This document shows positions 9,243 through 18,772 of a stretch of 64,000 bases of DNA, piece by piece. This stretch comes from SAR202 cluster bacterium (GTDB lineage Bacteria; Chloroflexota; Dehalococcoidia; Lucifugimonadales; UBA1123), in assembly GCA_030752795.1 (NCBI GenBank), contig JASMDM010000034.1, forward strand, positions 22,705 to 86,704. Reading direction: 5' to 3'. How positions within the stretch are numbered: position 1 is the first letter of the stretch; each line of letters begins with the position of its first letter. A program made the position numbers and the translations under genes. The notes under the pieces are model-generated. The model saw only the letters and a list, made by a program, of their open reading frames with translations, had not been told where the DNA came from and did not search any database.

Positions 9243-9755
9243 ATGACACGTCTGGTCCCCAAACCAACCGGTCGGTCGACTCGGCTGGACGACTATGACT
9301 ATTCGCAACCAGGCGCCTATTTCGTTACGATCTGCACGCACAATCGGATGATGATGTTTGGCGATGTCGCCGACGGCGAGATGGGATTGAATTCGCTCGG
9401 CGAGGTTGTTGCGGAAACATGGCAGGCGTTGCCGGACCGTTACGCCAGCATCGGCCTGGACGCGTTCGTTGTCATGCCTAATCACGTTCATGCTATCCTG
9501 TTTCTGGGCGAGAACCAGCGGGAGGGTTTGAAACCCTCCCCTACGAATTCGCATGGCATCACTGAGATTGTTCGTGGTTTTAAGACCTTTTCGGCTAGGA
9601 AAATCAATCAAATACGCGAATCCGTGGGAACACCTGTTTAGCAACGCAGTTTCTACGAACACGTGATCCGTACTGAACGGGACTTAGCGTCAATCCGTGA
9701 ATACATCATCTACAACCCAGCGAAATGGGCCGACGACGAATACAATCCCGGCTGA
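9243..9755 (+). pseudogene. REP-associated tyrosine transposase (RAYT), interrupted by TAG
   Basis: From ATG 9243 the frame encodes a TnpA_REP/IS200-like Y1 transposase: GAYFVTICTHNR near the N-terminus, the HUH-type metal motif in VMPNHVHAIL, and RGFKTFSARKINQ. At 9639-9641 a TAG replaces the Trp of the family segment PVWQ-x-x-[YF]YEH. Reading on in the same frame gives QRSFYEHVIRTERDL and YIIYNPAKWADDE to a TGA at 9753-9755. One nonsense change therefore removes the conserved C-terminal part. RAYTs mobilise or domesticate REP palindromes, and REP-like copies lie upstream, inside and downstream of this gene. Confidence 0.85.
9519..9544 (-). repeat. REP-like palindrome inside the RAYT gene
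   Basis: GGGAGGGTTTGAAACCCTCCC followed by CTAC is nearly the inverse of the copy at 9795-9822. It forms a perfect GGGAGGGTTT/AAACCCTCCC stem and is translated in frame as a variable segment of the transposase. Confidence 0.7.
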
Positions 9756-9794
9756 AACTGATTAACGGTGATCTTTCCAACCTCATGATCCGCC

Positions 9795-9822
9795 GTAGGG
9801 GAGGGTTTCAAACCTTCCCGCT
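9795..9822 (+). repeat. REP-like palindrome downstream of the RAYT gene
   Basis: GTAGGGGAGGGTTTCAAACC[T]TCCCGC, 40 bp after the transposase stop. The GTAGGGG prefix is shared with 62108-62134. Confidence 0.7.
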
Positions 9823-9888
9823 GATGTTGCCCCGAAACGCACAACGACTTAACCAAACCGACCTACGAAAAATCAGCGGAGCACAACA

Positions 9889-10386
9889 ATGATCCATGAC
9901 ACGAGAGATGACTTCGGGAGGTACCTCGAGGACTTCGCGCCTGGGGACGTCTTCAAACACTGGCCGGGCAAGACCATCACCGAGATGGACAACCATCTGT
10001 TCTCGCTGCTCACCAGGAACGACAATCCACTGCACACCGATCACGCCCTGATGGAGGATCACCAGCACGGCCAGATCCTCGTCAACGGCGCACTGGTGTT
10101 CAGCCTCGTCGTCGGGATGTCGGTGCGAGACACGTCGGGGAAGGCCATCGCGAATCTCGAGTACGAGAAGGTGCGACACGACGGCCCCGTGTTTCACGGC
10201 GACACGATCTACGCCGAGAGCGAGGTTCTCGGCGTGCGCGAGTCGAACAGCCGGCCGGATCGCGGCATCGTGCACATCGAGAGCCGTGGCGTGAACCAGC
10301 GCGGCGAGAAGATTCTGACGCTGCAACGACGTTTCCTCGTCCCCAAGCGCCCTGGCGACTCTGGCGGCGCCGGCTCGGAAGGCTAG
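9889..10386 (+). CDS. MaoC-family hot-dog hydratase
   Basis: The 165-residue MaoC-like protein belongs to the family that hydrates enoyl-CoA thioesters. The catalytic Asp/His region is recognisable as TRNDNPLHTDHALMED (about residues 43-58), and LVNGALVFSLVVGM is the hydratase helix region. A GGAG precedes ATG 9889. It lies 3 bp from argH on the same strand, yet its likely job is in acyl-CoA metabolism, fitting the acyl-CoA dehydrogenase two genes upstream rather than arginine synthesis. The substrate is unknown; mesaconyl-type and (R)-enoyl-CoA hydratases are alternatives. Confidence 0.85.
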   Translation: MIHDTRDDFGRYLEDFAPGDVFKHWPGKTITEMDNHLFSLLTRNDNPLHTDHALMEDHQHGQILVNGALVFSLVVGMSVRDTSGKAIANLEYEKVRHDGPVFHGDTIYAESEVLGVRESNSRPDRGIVHIESRGVNQRGEKILTLQRRFLVPKRPGDSGGAGSEG

Positions 10387-10389
10387 GCT

Positions 10390-11745
10390 ATGGGCTTGAA
10401 AGAGGTCTCTTCCGACTACACCGTCTCGATCCACTACGACCGGCGCCTGTACCGTCAGGACGTCGAGGGCTCGACCGTGCACGCCCGGATGCTGGCGAAA
10501 CAGGGCATCATCGAGGGCTCGGAAGCGGACGCCATCGTGAACGGATTGGCACAGGTACGGTCGGAGATCGAACGGGACGAGTTCCCGTGGCGGCCCGAGC
10601 TCGAAGACGTGCACATGAACATCGAGCGGCGGCTGCACGAGCTGATCGGCGAGCCTGCGCTGCGGCTCCACACGGCCCGTTCGCGCAACGACCAGGTCGC
10701 GCTGGACATGCGGATGTATGTCAAAGACGCGATCGATAATCTGCGCGGGCTCCTCGGGACCGTACGCGATGCGCTTGTATCTTTGGCCGAGGAACATCGC
10801 CGTGTCGTGATGCCCGGATACACGCACGTGCAGCGGGCCCAGCCGGTGCTGTTCGCCCACCACATGCTTGCCTACTTCGAGATGCTCGGGCGCGACGCCG
10901 CCCGCTTCGCCCAGGCTCGCGAACGCGCCGACGTGATGCCTCTGGGCAGCGGGGCGCTCGCCGGACTCCCCTACCCTTTGGATCGAGAATGGGTCGCGGC
11001 CGAGCTCGGTTTTTCGCGGATATCGGCCAACAGCATGGACGCGGTGTCGGATCGCGATTTCTTGCTCGATTTCCACGCCGCGGCATCCGTATGCGCCATG
11101 CACCTGTCTCGACTTGCCGAAGAGCTCGTGCTCTGGTCATCGGACGAGTTTGGCTTCATCCGGTTGAGCGACGACTTCACAACCGGCAGCTCGATCATGC
11201 CGCAAAAACGCAACCCCGATTTCGCCGAGATAGCGCGGGGCAAAACCGGACGCGTCTTCGGCAACCTGATGGCGTTATTGACGACCCTCAAGGGCTTGCC
11301 ACTGACCTATAATCGGGACATGCAAGAGGACAAGGAAGGCTTCTTCGACTCCGAAGACACGTTGACGGCGACCCTCCAAGTGTTCGCAGGCATGCTGAGA
11401 TCGATGAAGCTGAACGAGGCCCGCATGCGCGACGCAGCCCAGAGCAGCTATGTGCTCGCAACCGACATCGCCGACTACCTCGTGGCCAAAGGGATGCCGT
11501 TTCGCGAAGCTTACCGCGTCGTCGCCTCGCTGTCCGATTACGCCGTGGAACAGGATCGGCATTTCCACGAACTGACTCTGGACGAATTTCGGCAGTTCTC
11601 CGACCTGTTCGACGAAGGCGTACTCGAGATCGACATCGACAGATCGATCGGCGCGAGGGACGTTCCGGGCGGCACGAGCGCGACGAGAGTAGACGAGGCC
11701 ATCGTCAATGCGAGACAGGAACTGGAGGTCGGAAATGGCGTTTGA
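10390..11745 (+). CDS. argH: Argininosuccinate lyase
   Basis: The 451-residue member of the fumarase/aspartase superfamily cleaves argininosuccinate to arginine and fumarate. The family signature GSSIMPQKRNPD lies at 266-277, and LHTARSRNDQVALD, GYTHVQRAQPV and MPLGSGALAG are the other conserved stretches. It starts at ATG 10390, only 3 bp after the MaoC gene, and its last codons overlap the start of rpe. It is complete, with no missing catalytic segment. Confidence 0.96.
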   Translation: MGLKEVSSDYTVSIHYDRRLYRQDVEGSTVHARMLAKQGIIEGSEADAIVNGLAQVRSEIERDEFPWRPELEDVHMNIERRLHELIGEPALRLHTARSRNDQVALDMRMYVKDAIDNLRGLLGTVRDALVSLAEEHRRVVMPGYTHVQRAQPVLFAHHMLAYFEMLGRDAARFAQARERADVMPLGSGALAGLPYPLDREWVAAELGFSRISANSMDAVSDRDFLLDFHAAASVCAMHLSRLAEELVLWSSDEFGFIRLSDDFTTGSSIMPQKRNPDFAEIARGKTGRVFGNLMALLTTLKGLPLTYNRDMQEDKEGFFDSEDTLTATLQVFAGMLRSMKLNEARMRDAAQSSYVLATDIADYLVAKGMPFREAYRVVASLSDYAVEQDRHFHELTLDEFRQFSDLFDEGVLEIDIDRSIGARDVPGGTSATRVDEAIVNARQELEVGNGV

Positions 11746-12412
11746 GCGCACGGTACGGATCGCGCCGTCGATACTTTCCGTCGACTTTGCTCGGTTGGGT
11801 GAGCAGGTCGAAGAGGCCGAGGCGGCCGGTGCGGGTTGCATCCACATCGACGTCATGGACGGCCAGTTCGTGCCACAGATCACGTTCGGCCCGGTCGTCG
11901 TCGAAGCGATCAGAGATCGGGTCGACATCCCGCTCGAAATCCACGTAATGACGCTCCAGCCTGAGCGACACATCGAGCATCTCTCCGAAGCCGGCGCGAA
12001 CCGGATTATCGTCCACGCCGAGGCTTGTCCACACGCGCATCGAGTCGTCCAGCAGATCAAGGACGCGGGGCTCGAAGCAGGATTGGCGATCAATCCAGCG
12101 ACGCCGCTTTCGGCGACCGAGGAGGTTCTGGCCGACGTGGATCAGCTCCTCGTCATGACCGTGAACCCCGGATATGGAGGCCAGTCCTTCATCGACAGCA
12201 TGCTCGGGAAGATCGGTCGCGCGCGGAAGATGATCGACGAGTACGCGCCCGATGTCGTGCTCGAAGTGGACGGAGGCGTCAAAGCCGACAACGCGAAAGC
12301 GGCCGCCGACGCAGGCGCGACGTTGCTCGTTGCGGGATCCGCCGTGTTCAACCATGCCCACAGCGTCGCGGATTCGATGTCGGCGTTGTTTCGGGCAATC
12401 GCCTCCGAATAG
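11735..12412 (+). CDS. rpe: Ribulose-phosphate 3-epimerase
   Basis: Start ATG 11735 has a strong GGAGGT at 11724-11729 and lies within the last codons of argH, giving 225 residues. The TIM-barrel enzyme interconverts ribulose-5-phosphate and xylulose-5-phosphate. Visible motifs are APSILSVDF at the N-terminus, HIDVMDGQFVP, MTVNPGYGGQSF and LEVDGGVK, which carry the metal-binding His/Asp residues and the phosphate loop. The argH-rpe overlap suggests translational coupling. Confidence 0.95.
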   Translation: MAFERTVRIAPSILSVDFARLGEQVEEAEAAGAGCIHIDVMDGQFVPQITFGPVVVEAIRDRVDIPLEIHVMTLQPERHIEHLSEAGANRIIVHAEACPHAHRVVQQIKDAGLEAGLAINPATPLSATEEVLADVDQLLVMTVNPGYGGQSFIDSMLGKIGRARKMIDEYAPDVVLEVDGGVKADNAKAAADAGATLLVAGSAVFNHAHSVADSMSALFRAIASE

Positions 12413-12429
12413 GCCCGGATCGCGCATAG

Positions 12430-13224
12430 GTGAACACCGATCACATCAAGCGCTCAACGGGAGCTGGCTGGGACATGATGTCCGAGTGGTACCAACGGTC
12501 CAGCGAGATCGCGCTCGACGATGTCCATTACGCCCCGTACGCCCCTGGCGAGCGAGAATTGAACCTCCTCGGACCCGTCAAGGGCAAACGCGTGCTGGAG
12601 CTGGCGTGCGGCGCAGCACAGAACTCCATCGCGCTGTCCCGTTGGGGCGCAACGGTCGTGGGCGTGGACATCTCGCCGAACCAACTTCGTCGAGCTCGGG
12701 AGCTGCAGACCGAAACCGGCGCCGACGTCAACCTCTTGATGGGCGACATGGAGCTTCCTCGGATGTTCAAGCCCAACTCGTTCGACATCGTGCTCTCGTC
12801 GTTCGGATGGGAGTTCATCCCCGATCTGTCTGTCTGTTTCCATGAGTGCTACGCGCTGCTCAAATCGGGCGGTGTCATGATCGTCGCCACCGCCCATCCG
12901 TTGAATGCGTTCGTGTGGGACGAGGACCAACAGGCGGTGTTGGTGACGGACTACTTCAATCCACCCGTCGAGGTTTGGGCCGACTCGATTCCCGACGGAC
13001 ACGATCCTGGCACGACTTTCTTTCACACGTTCGAGGGGATGTTTGGGCTGCTGACGGCCGAAGGATTTCGCATCGACAAGGTGCTAGAGCCGTTTCCGAA
13101 CATGCTTCCGGAGAGCGGCGACGATGGAGCCGCCAAGTCACCATACGCCGGACCGTATTGGGATGAGAGCCGGGATCGTCTGCTGAAGGCGCCGTTCGCC
13201 ATCGTCTACGTCGCGAGCAAGTGA
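12430..13224 (+). CDS. Class I SAM-dependent methyltransferase
   Basis: The 264-residue protein has the SAM-binding motif I VLELACGAAQNS (about residues 55-66), motif II VVGVDISPNQL and the post-II acid DMELP. The substrate is not apparent; the family is the Methyltransf_11/UbiE-like type. GTG 12430 is the proposed start, without a strong ribosome-binding site. Its stop overlaps the GTG of the following decayed lipoprotein gene (GTGA at 13221-13224). Confidence 0.85.
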   Translation: MNTDHIKRSTGAGWDMMSEWYQRSSEIALDDVHYAPYAPGERELNLLGPVKGKRVLELACGAAQNSIALSRWGATVVGVDISPNQLRRARELQTETGADVNLLMGDMELPRMFKPNSFDIVLSSFGWEFIPDLSVCFHECYALLKSGGVMIVATAHPLNAFVWDEDQQAVLVTDYFNPPVEVWADSIPDGHDPGTTFFHTFEGMFGLLTAEGFRIDKVLEPFPNMLPESGDDGAAKSPYAGPYWDESRDRLLKAPFAIVYVASK

Positions 13225-15843
13225 ACACGAGACGCGCCAGCCCGTCGCTCTCGACGCTTCGCCTTGGTTTGCTGACCGCGGCATTGTTGACGACGATTGC
13301 GATTGTCGCGTGCGGCGGCGATGCCGACGATGCTTCACAGCCCTAACCCGTCGCCGCCGTAGCCCCAAGTACTGAACCGTCGATCCAGCAGGTCGCATCG
13401 CCGAGTCCGACTCCGCCACCGCCAACGCGGGTCGCGACCCGGACGCCGGCGCCGACCTCTGATCCGACCGCGACCGTTGAGCCGACCGCCACAGCCGAAC
13501 CGACAGCCACGCCACGTCCGACGGAAACTGCCACGCCTTCGCCGATCCCGGCCCCGACGCTCACGCCAACGCCACTTCCAACGTCGACCGCAATACCGAC
13601 GATAACGCCGGTCCAGCAGCCGACCGAGGGCGGCAACCTGAGGCCGTCAGCGCCGAGATCGTGGGAGGCGGCTCTGGTGGTCGCCGCCATCCCGGAGGAC
13701 GTAGCAACGCCCCGATGATCGAAGGCCAGCCGAGTTACTTGAGTTGGTCGGTCACGAACTCAGGATGGAGCACGTCACGGACAGGTTCTTCGTGGATCTG
13801 CTCATCGACGGACTCGTCGTCGAACGGTGGTTCAGCCGCGGGATCAGCGCTCGCGAATCGGCGTCAATCACCGATTGGGCGGAGCTTCCGTCGAGAACCA
13901 ACCTCGCCGCGGGAAATCACGTGGTGGCGCTCGTCGTCGATGCAACCAACTCGATCGCCGAAAGCGATGAGACCGACAACCGCATCGAAATCGTCGTCGT
14001 CGTTCAGCCCGGGACCGTCGCGGGAACGACGCCGACCCTGACTCCGGCTCGGTTGCCGGATCTAGCGCCGGTCGCGGACGAAGGCTGGCCGGGGCCGATC
14101 ACCGCAACCGCGTATTCGGGCGTAAACGCCTTGGGGCCTCTCTCGATCAGTGTTCCCACGTACGTCAGCTTCGCATTCGAAAATCGCGGGTTGGCTTCCA
14201 CCCCTGAGACTGTCTCCGTGCAACTGTATCGGGACGGCATGTTGATCAGCGAGCAGATCGTCGTCGGCGCCTTGGCCGGGACCGTGTTCGCGCCGCCCGA
14301 ATAGAGTGACCTGTCGAGCGTCGTCCGTCTGTCCGCGGGGCCGCACACGCTTCGACTGGTGCTGGACCCGCACAACCTGGTGCCCGAATCGGACGAGACC
14401 AACAACGCGTATGAAGTCACGCTCGACTGGGAAACCGGCGCTGTTCCGGCACTGGTTTCCGCGACGCTGTCGTCTGAGCCTCCAATCCCTGATGCGCCGA
14501 CAAAGCCAAATCTGATGCCCGGCTGGCGATTCAACTGGGACGCCCCGATCATCCTCAGCCACGAGTCCGAATCGTTTCTCAATGCACCGCTCGTTGTCGG
14601 CGAAGACATCTTCACGGACGTGGTCGTCATGAACAGGAGCTCGGTCAACGCCACCCAACCGTACGAGGCGCACTTGTACTATGACGACAAGCAGGTCGCT
14701 ACGCTGGAGGCGGACGAGGGCACGCCCGCCGGGTCGATCCACTGGTGGGCCGACCCGGCGGTCTTGAACACGGCTGTGGCGGTCACCGAAGGCGCCCACA
14801 CCCTGAAGATCGTCATCGACCCGACCGACGCCGTGGACGAGTCCGACGAAACCGACAACGTCTTCGAGAGGCAGTTCATTTGGACGGCAACCGCTCCGGA
14901 CCCAGTGTCTCTGACCACGTACTCAGTTGGAGACATCGCGAACACGCTGGGCCCACTGAGCGATCTGCTGGACTCGCAGAAGCTCGTGGTCGGCCCGGAC
15001 GGCGACGAGCTGGTCGACACGGTGCTGGGCGTTGCCGATGTGGTGCACTTCATCTTGACAGGGACCAGCTTCCGCGACCAGCGCGCGGTGATATCTCTGA
15101 GGTCTCATGCGGGTTTTATCGAATGGATGGAGCAAACCTGCCAAGAAGATTTCGCGGTCCGGGACCCGGCTGAGTACCCGCTGGTCAGAGCTCAGTGCGA
15201 GAAGGCGAAGCCTGAATTTCTCGGTGTAACTTCCAACCGGCTGGGAACGCTATCCGTGATTGTCGACGCGGAGAACCCTCCTGCCGAGGTTCTCGACACC
15301 CTCGCGCATGAGTTCGGCCACATGCGGCAGAAGCTGGCGCACCCCGAGCAATCGGACGGGGTCGGGTCGCTGTTGTTGCGCGGGCTGCTGGAGGCCGAGG
15401 CGCAGCAGTTCCAGCGAGCGTTCTGGCTCGTGCTGGAAGAGCAAACCGGCATGTCGCTGCTCAATTACCCGGCCTACGCGGCGTTCCGCCAAGTGATCCG
15501 CGACCGGGTCCCCTATACAATCGGCGACACCGCGAACGACGAACACTCGCTCGGGCATCTGCTCCAGTGGCTAGCAGTCCTGGACGACCCGGACCTCGCG
15601 GCGCTGCGGTCTACGTTGGCTGAAAACGGCAAGCTAAATTCCTCAGTGTCGACCGACTTGTTCGACTATTTCGTCGCGATGCCGGTTGAAGAGGTGGACG
15701 CCTACGTCCAAGCCCGTTTCACTTCGCCGTCCCGCCACGCCGAAACAATCAGCGACATCGCGCTGTCAAGGCTGATCCCGTTCCTGCCAAGCGACCTCGA
15801 GGGGCTGGTCGTGCTGCGGATGATGGGGTTGCTGGCGCCGTGA
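13221..15843 (+). pseudogene. Decayed lipoprotein with CARDB repeats and HEFGH zincin-like domain
   Basis: Pieces in three frames join into one protein: an N-terminal signal with lipobox IVAC, a long Pro/Thr-rich linker, three CARDB-like adhesion modules each ending in a D-x-x-DETDN-type motif, and a C-terminal region with LAHEFGHMRQ (an HExxH-type zinc site) and LLEAEAQQF. The reading frame is broken by TAA at about 13343, single-base-deletion-like shifts near 13690 and 13765, and TAG at 14302. The open part 14359-15843 (494 residues) could still be translated but lacks a signal peptide. CARDB domains are known in cell-surface proteins; the intact ancestor was probably a surface peptidase-like adhesin. 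Confidence 0.8.
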
Positions 15844-15923
15844 GGTAGCACTCACATCAATCGACGACGATCCTCGGGATGGCAAGTCTGCGAGAAGACC
15901 ATTAGTGTGTAGGTTCGTGGGGT

Positions 15924-16013
15924 GGCGATAAGAAATATAAGTAGTGCCGAACAATATTCGTCATTCTGAGGCCGCAGCCGAAGAATCTGGTCGCTGAAAA
16001 TGCACGTTTGCAC
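15924..16013 (+). repeat. Family A palindromic repeat, copy 3
   Basis: GGCGATAAG...GTGCCGAACAATATTCGTCATTCTGAG, then GCAGCCGAAGAATCTGGTCGCTGAA. It aligns along its length with 5185-5274. Confidence 0.7.
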
Positions 16014-16129
16014 ACATGAATGCAGAAGTTTCTGATTCTGCGAAAGGTCCAGCATGCAAAGAAGAGTTAAGTGCCACGTACTGGGTTAGTGACCATAACG
16101 GCTCAAGCGTTGCTTGGCATGTGGGCGGA

Positions 16130-16180
16130 TCTTCGACACGTCCCGACAGTGCCGGGATCCCGATGCGTCGGGACTTCCAA
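16130..16180 (+). repeat. Family B hairpin repeat, copy 1
   Basis: CTTCGACACGTCCCGACA...GCCGGGATCCCGATGCGTCGGGAC. The outer GTCCCGAC and GTCGGGAC arms are complementary around a GGGATCCC palindrome. It matches 19036-19095 almost base for base. Confidence 0.7.
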
Positions 16181-16193
16181 GTGTCGGCGCCTC

Positions 16194-16305
16194 ATTTCGC
16201 CATCCTAAGCCGCAAAGTAGGATCTGGTCGTACGCGACAGTTGTCTCCCTGCAGAAGCCCGAGATTCTTCGGCTGCGGCCTCAGAATGGCGACAATTCAA
16301 ACGCC
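16194..16305. repeat. Family A palindromic repeat, copy 4 (two-armed)
   Basis: The left arm CGCCATCCTAAGCCGC...GGATCTGG (about 16198-16228) and right arm GAGATTCTTCGGCTGCGGCCTCAGAATGGCG (about 16260-16291) are reverse complements with mismatches, so the unit can fold into a long hairpin. Confidence 0.65.
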
Positions 16306-16534
16306 GTTTCTAACTCATGCGTTTTCCGTCCCGCGGATACAATTCCGATTGCATCGGGGATCAGGACGAACAGATGAATGCGTGGCTCACCATAAGCGGA
16401 CGCTCAGCATCGCCAGAAGAGTCGAGCGCAACTCATTTAGTTGATGACCATTTCGGACCCCTTGCGAGTGTCGGCTTGGTCGGATTGTTTGTATGCGTGT
16501 TGCGGGCCGCCATAAACTGGGCCTTTGAACGCAA

Positions 16535-17302
16535 TCACAAAGCGTTCTGGACACGGCGTCGAAAGTCCTCAGCGGCAAGACGAAGCAACCCGTGCGCGGA
16601 TACGGTGACGAAATTAGCGCCCAGATTGATAAACTCGGCCACTCCATCTGCATCGGCTGGGTTGTTCCCGCCTACACCGACATTCTTGCCGCCGGCTCTG
16701 ATCTTTGGAATAACATCACCCATCACCCTGCGCACCTCAGTTCGTCCAGGGTTTCCCATGCTCTGTCCCAAATCGCCAGCCGCAACGTGAAGTATGTCGG
16801 CGCCATCCACCGTAAGAATGTCATCTATATTATCAACCGCCTGGATGTCTTCGATCATTGGAATGACCAGTGTCTCAGCGTTTATGTGGCGAGTCGACTC
16901 ATCCATGGAAACCCCGACTCCATAGTCGTGAGCGCGCCCGCCTCCGACGCTTCGGTGTCCATCCGGATAGTAGCGTGCCGCTCGCGCTATCGCATCGGCC
17001 TCCTCGCGAGTATTGACGTGGGGCACGATAATCCCCTGGACCCCTCTGTCGAGAAAGCGCAATATCGTGGGGTCCGAGTGGTCAGGTATCCGAGCAATGG
17101 GCGTAATTCCGAATGCTTCAGCAGCACGCACCATGTGCTCCACCTGATCCAGATTCATCGGACCGTGCTCGCAATCGATCATCACGAAATCGTAGCCCAA
17201 CGCCCCGAAGAGCTCGACGAGATCAGGAGCGTGACGACTGATAATTGCCCCGAATACGACTTCACCGCCGTCAAGTTTTGCCTTCGTGGTGTTAGTTCTC
17301 AT
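16535..17302 (-). CDS. HpcH/HpaI-family 2-keto-3-deoxy acid aldolase
   Basis: The 255-residue class II pyruvate aldolase shows MIDCEHGPMNLDQ (near residue 40), the active-site loop ARIPDH, VPHVNTREEADA, PMIEDIQAVDNID with the metal-binding Glu, and AGDLGQSMG with the metal-binding Asp. Family members cleave 4-hydroxy-2-oxo acids to pyruvate plus an aldehyde; RhmA cleaves 2-keto-3-deoxy-L-rhamnonate to pyruvate and lactaldehyde. ATG 17302 follows a strong GGAGGAAGC. The sugar-acid genes elsewhere in the window make a deoxysugar role plausible, though other keto-acids are possible. Confidence 0.88.
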   Translation of the reverse strand: MRTNTTKAKLDGGEVVFGAIISRHAPDLVELFGALGYDFVMIDCEHGPMNLDQVEHMVRAAEAFGITPIARIPDHSDPTILRFLDRGVQGIIVPHVNTREEADAIARAARYYPDGHRSVGGGRAHDYGVGVSMDESTRHINAETLVIPMIEDIQAVDNIDDILTVDGADILHVAAGDLGQSMGNPGRTEVRRVMGDVIPKIRAGGKNVGVGGNNPADADGVAEFINLGANFVTVSAHGLLRLAAEDFRRRVQNAL

Positions 17303-17524
17303 GCTTCCTCCGAAACGTGCTAGCCGATCTGCCTGACCTTATCAGACCTTGGCATCCGTTGTTCGCGGGTTCTAATCGCCCAACGCCGCGTACATCTAGA
17401 CGTGACCGGAACGGCCTTATGGGGTGTGTGATTTGTGTCGTGTCCTGTCGTGTGTGCCGGTTTGTGTCAAGTTGCCCATAAACTGCGCATTGTGTCGGCT
17501 GAAGTTGAAGGCGCAGCGAGCGGA
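17303..17524. other. Intergenic stretch with degenerate RCC1-like remnant
   Basis: Between the aldolase start and the recognisable RCC1 repeats the minus strand still reads a faint RCC1-like segment (NAQFMGNLTQTGT near 17450-17500) in a shifted frame. No promoter or intact gene was recognised. Confidence 0.4.
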
Positions 17525-18772
17525 CCTACTCGATTGCGAACGTTTGAGATCTACCCACGGCAATAGCGGACCAATTGGTCACTCCGACCCGGTTTGGAGT
17601 GTGACTAGGGTACGAGTGATAATTGCCCCATGTCCAAAGAGCTCCGCCTGACCTGATAGCGACTGTGTGAGATCCACTTGAATCAACGTCGTACCAGTTG
17701 GTCGCGCCGGTTGACTCTTGGACGGAGGCGTCATCATCCCATGTTCAGTCTATGCCCCAGGTCCAGAGAGTACCGGACACAGGTGTGGCAGTGGGTGTCG
17801 GCGCTCGCGTCCGTGTGGGCGTCAGAGGTCTGGGAGTCGGCGAACTGAGTAAAGTTTCCCACCAGGCTAAGAAAGTGGCCGGCGTCGCTGTGGGGGACTG
17901 TGTTCGCCTGCGCGTAGGCGTTGTGTGCCGCCAAACGATAGTTCCATCGCCTTCGTCGCGTGTCGGCGTAGGTGTCATAGTTGCCCTCAGAGGTCGGGTT
18001 TGCGTCGGCCTCAGCGCCGCGAATGACTCGAATTCCGACGGCACACGTGTAAGCGTGGGCGTAGGTTTTGGCGGCAGCAACAGTACCTGAGTGGGTGCTG
18101 GCTTTGGCGTCAGGAGCATCGTTAGGCGCGGTGAGACTGTTGCCCTCGGGACCTGAGTGGGAGTTAGGTCGAACTCTGCAGCGTCTTCGAGGGCTGCTAA
18201 TGCCTTGAGCGGCATACGTGCGGCCGTGGGCGTCGGGATGTTCGTCGGACTCGCGGTCGGAGGCAATGTCAGGGATTCAGATGGCACTGCGGCCACAATA
18301 GGCGCATTGGTGGGAGTGACGGTGCGTTCGTTGTCACCGCCTGCGTTCAACAAACCACCGTCAATGATGACAACGCCTGCCGCCACCGCAACGATTGTTG
18401 CCAGCGCGATGCCTGTGCCGATATTATCGGGAAGAGCCGTCTGCGTTCGGGCTCCGGCAGGCTGCTCAGCATCTGCCGATCCGCGACCGTACCCTCCTTC
18501 CCGACAAAGAACTGCTCTCGACCTGGCGCGCCAATGAAACTCCCTTCAGGGCGAAAGGAGAGTGTTATGACGTGGTAGTCTTCACGTTCCTCTTGCTCGA
18601 CGAGCTCGAAGACCATACGTACGCCAGCATAGGCTCGGCCGTAGTTGCCGGGGGTTTCTCGGGCGGCTTGGGCTGCGACGAGTCGGGCTTGGTCGAGTGA
18701 GATGTACTCGACGGCCTCGCCTAACGAGTCGAACTCGAACGAGTCTTCTTTTTTGTCCTGGTCGTCGACCAC
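17525..18772 (-). pseudogene. Decayed membrane-anchored RCC1-repeat protein
   Basis: The N-terminal 116 or so residues (GTG 18772; acidic, includes EYISLDQARLVAAQ) read open to about 18428. There a one-base-deletion-like shift moves to the frame encoding a transmembrane helix IGTGIALATIVAVAAGVVII, then a roughly 190-residue Pro/Thr linker, then RCC1-type propeller repeats: SGTLWTWG, a TGA at about 17744, ATNWYDVDSSGSHTVAI, GGALWTWGNY, VGVTNWSAIAVG and QTFAIE, ending at TAG near 17530. A further degenerate repeat (NAQFMGNLTQTGT) reads beyond. RCC1 repeats normally come in sets of about seven, so the propeller is truncated. The domain order suggests a surface-displayed propeller on a membrane anchor; the function is unknown. 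Confidence 0.75.

Larger units (their letters stand above)
15844..16534. other. Intergenic region with repeats of families A and B
   Basis: No gene is supported. It contains a family A unit at 15924-16013, a family B hairpin near 16130-16180, and a second family A unit at 16194-16305 whose two arms form an inverted repeat. It separates the decayed CARDB lipoprotein from the convergent aldolase gene. Confidence 0.65.
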
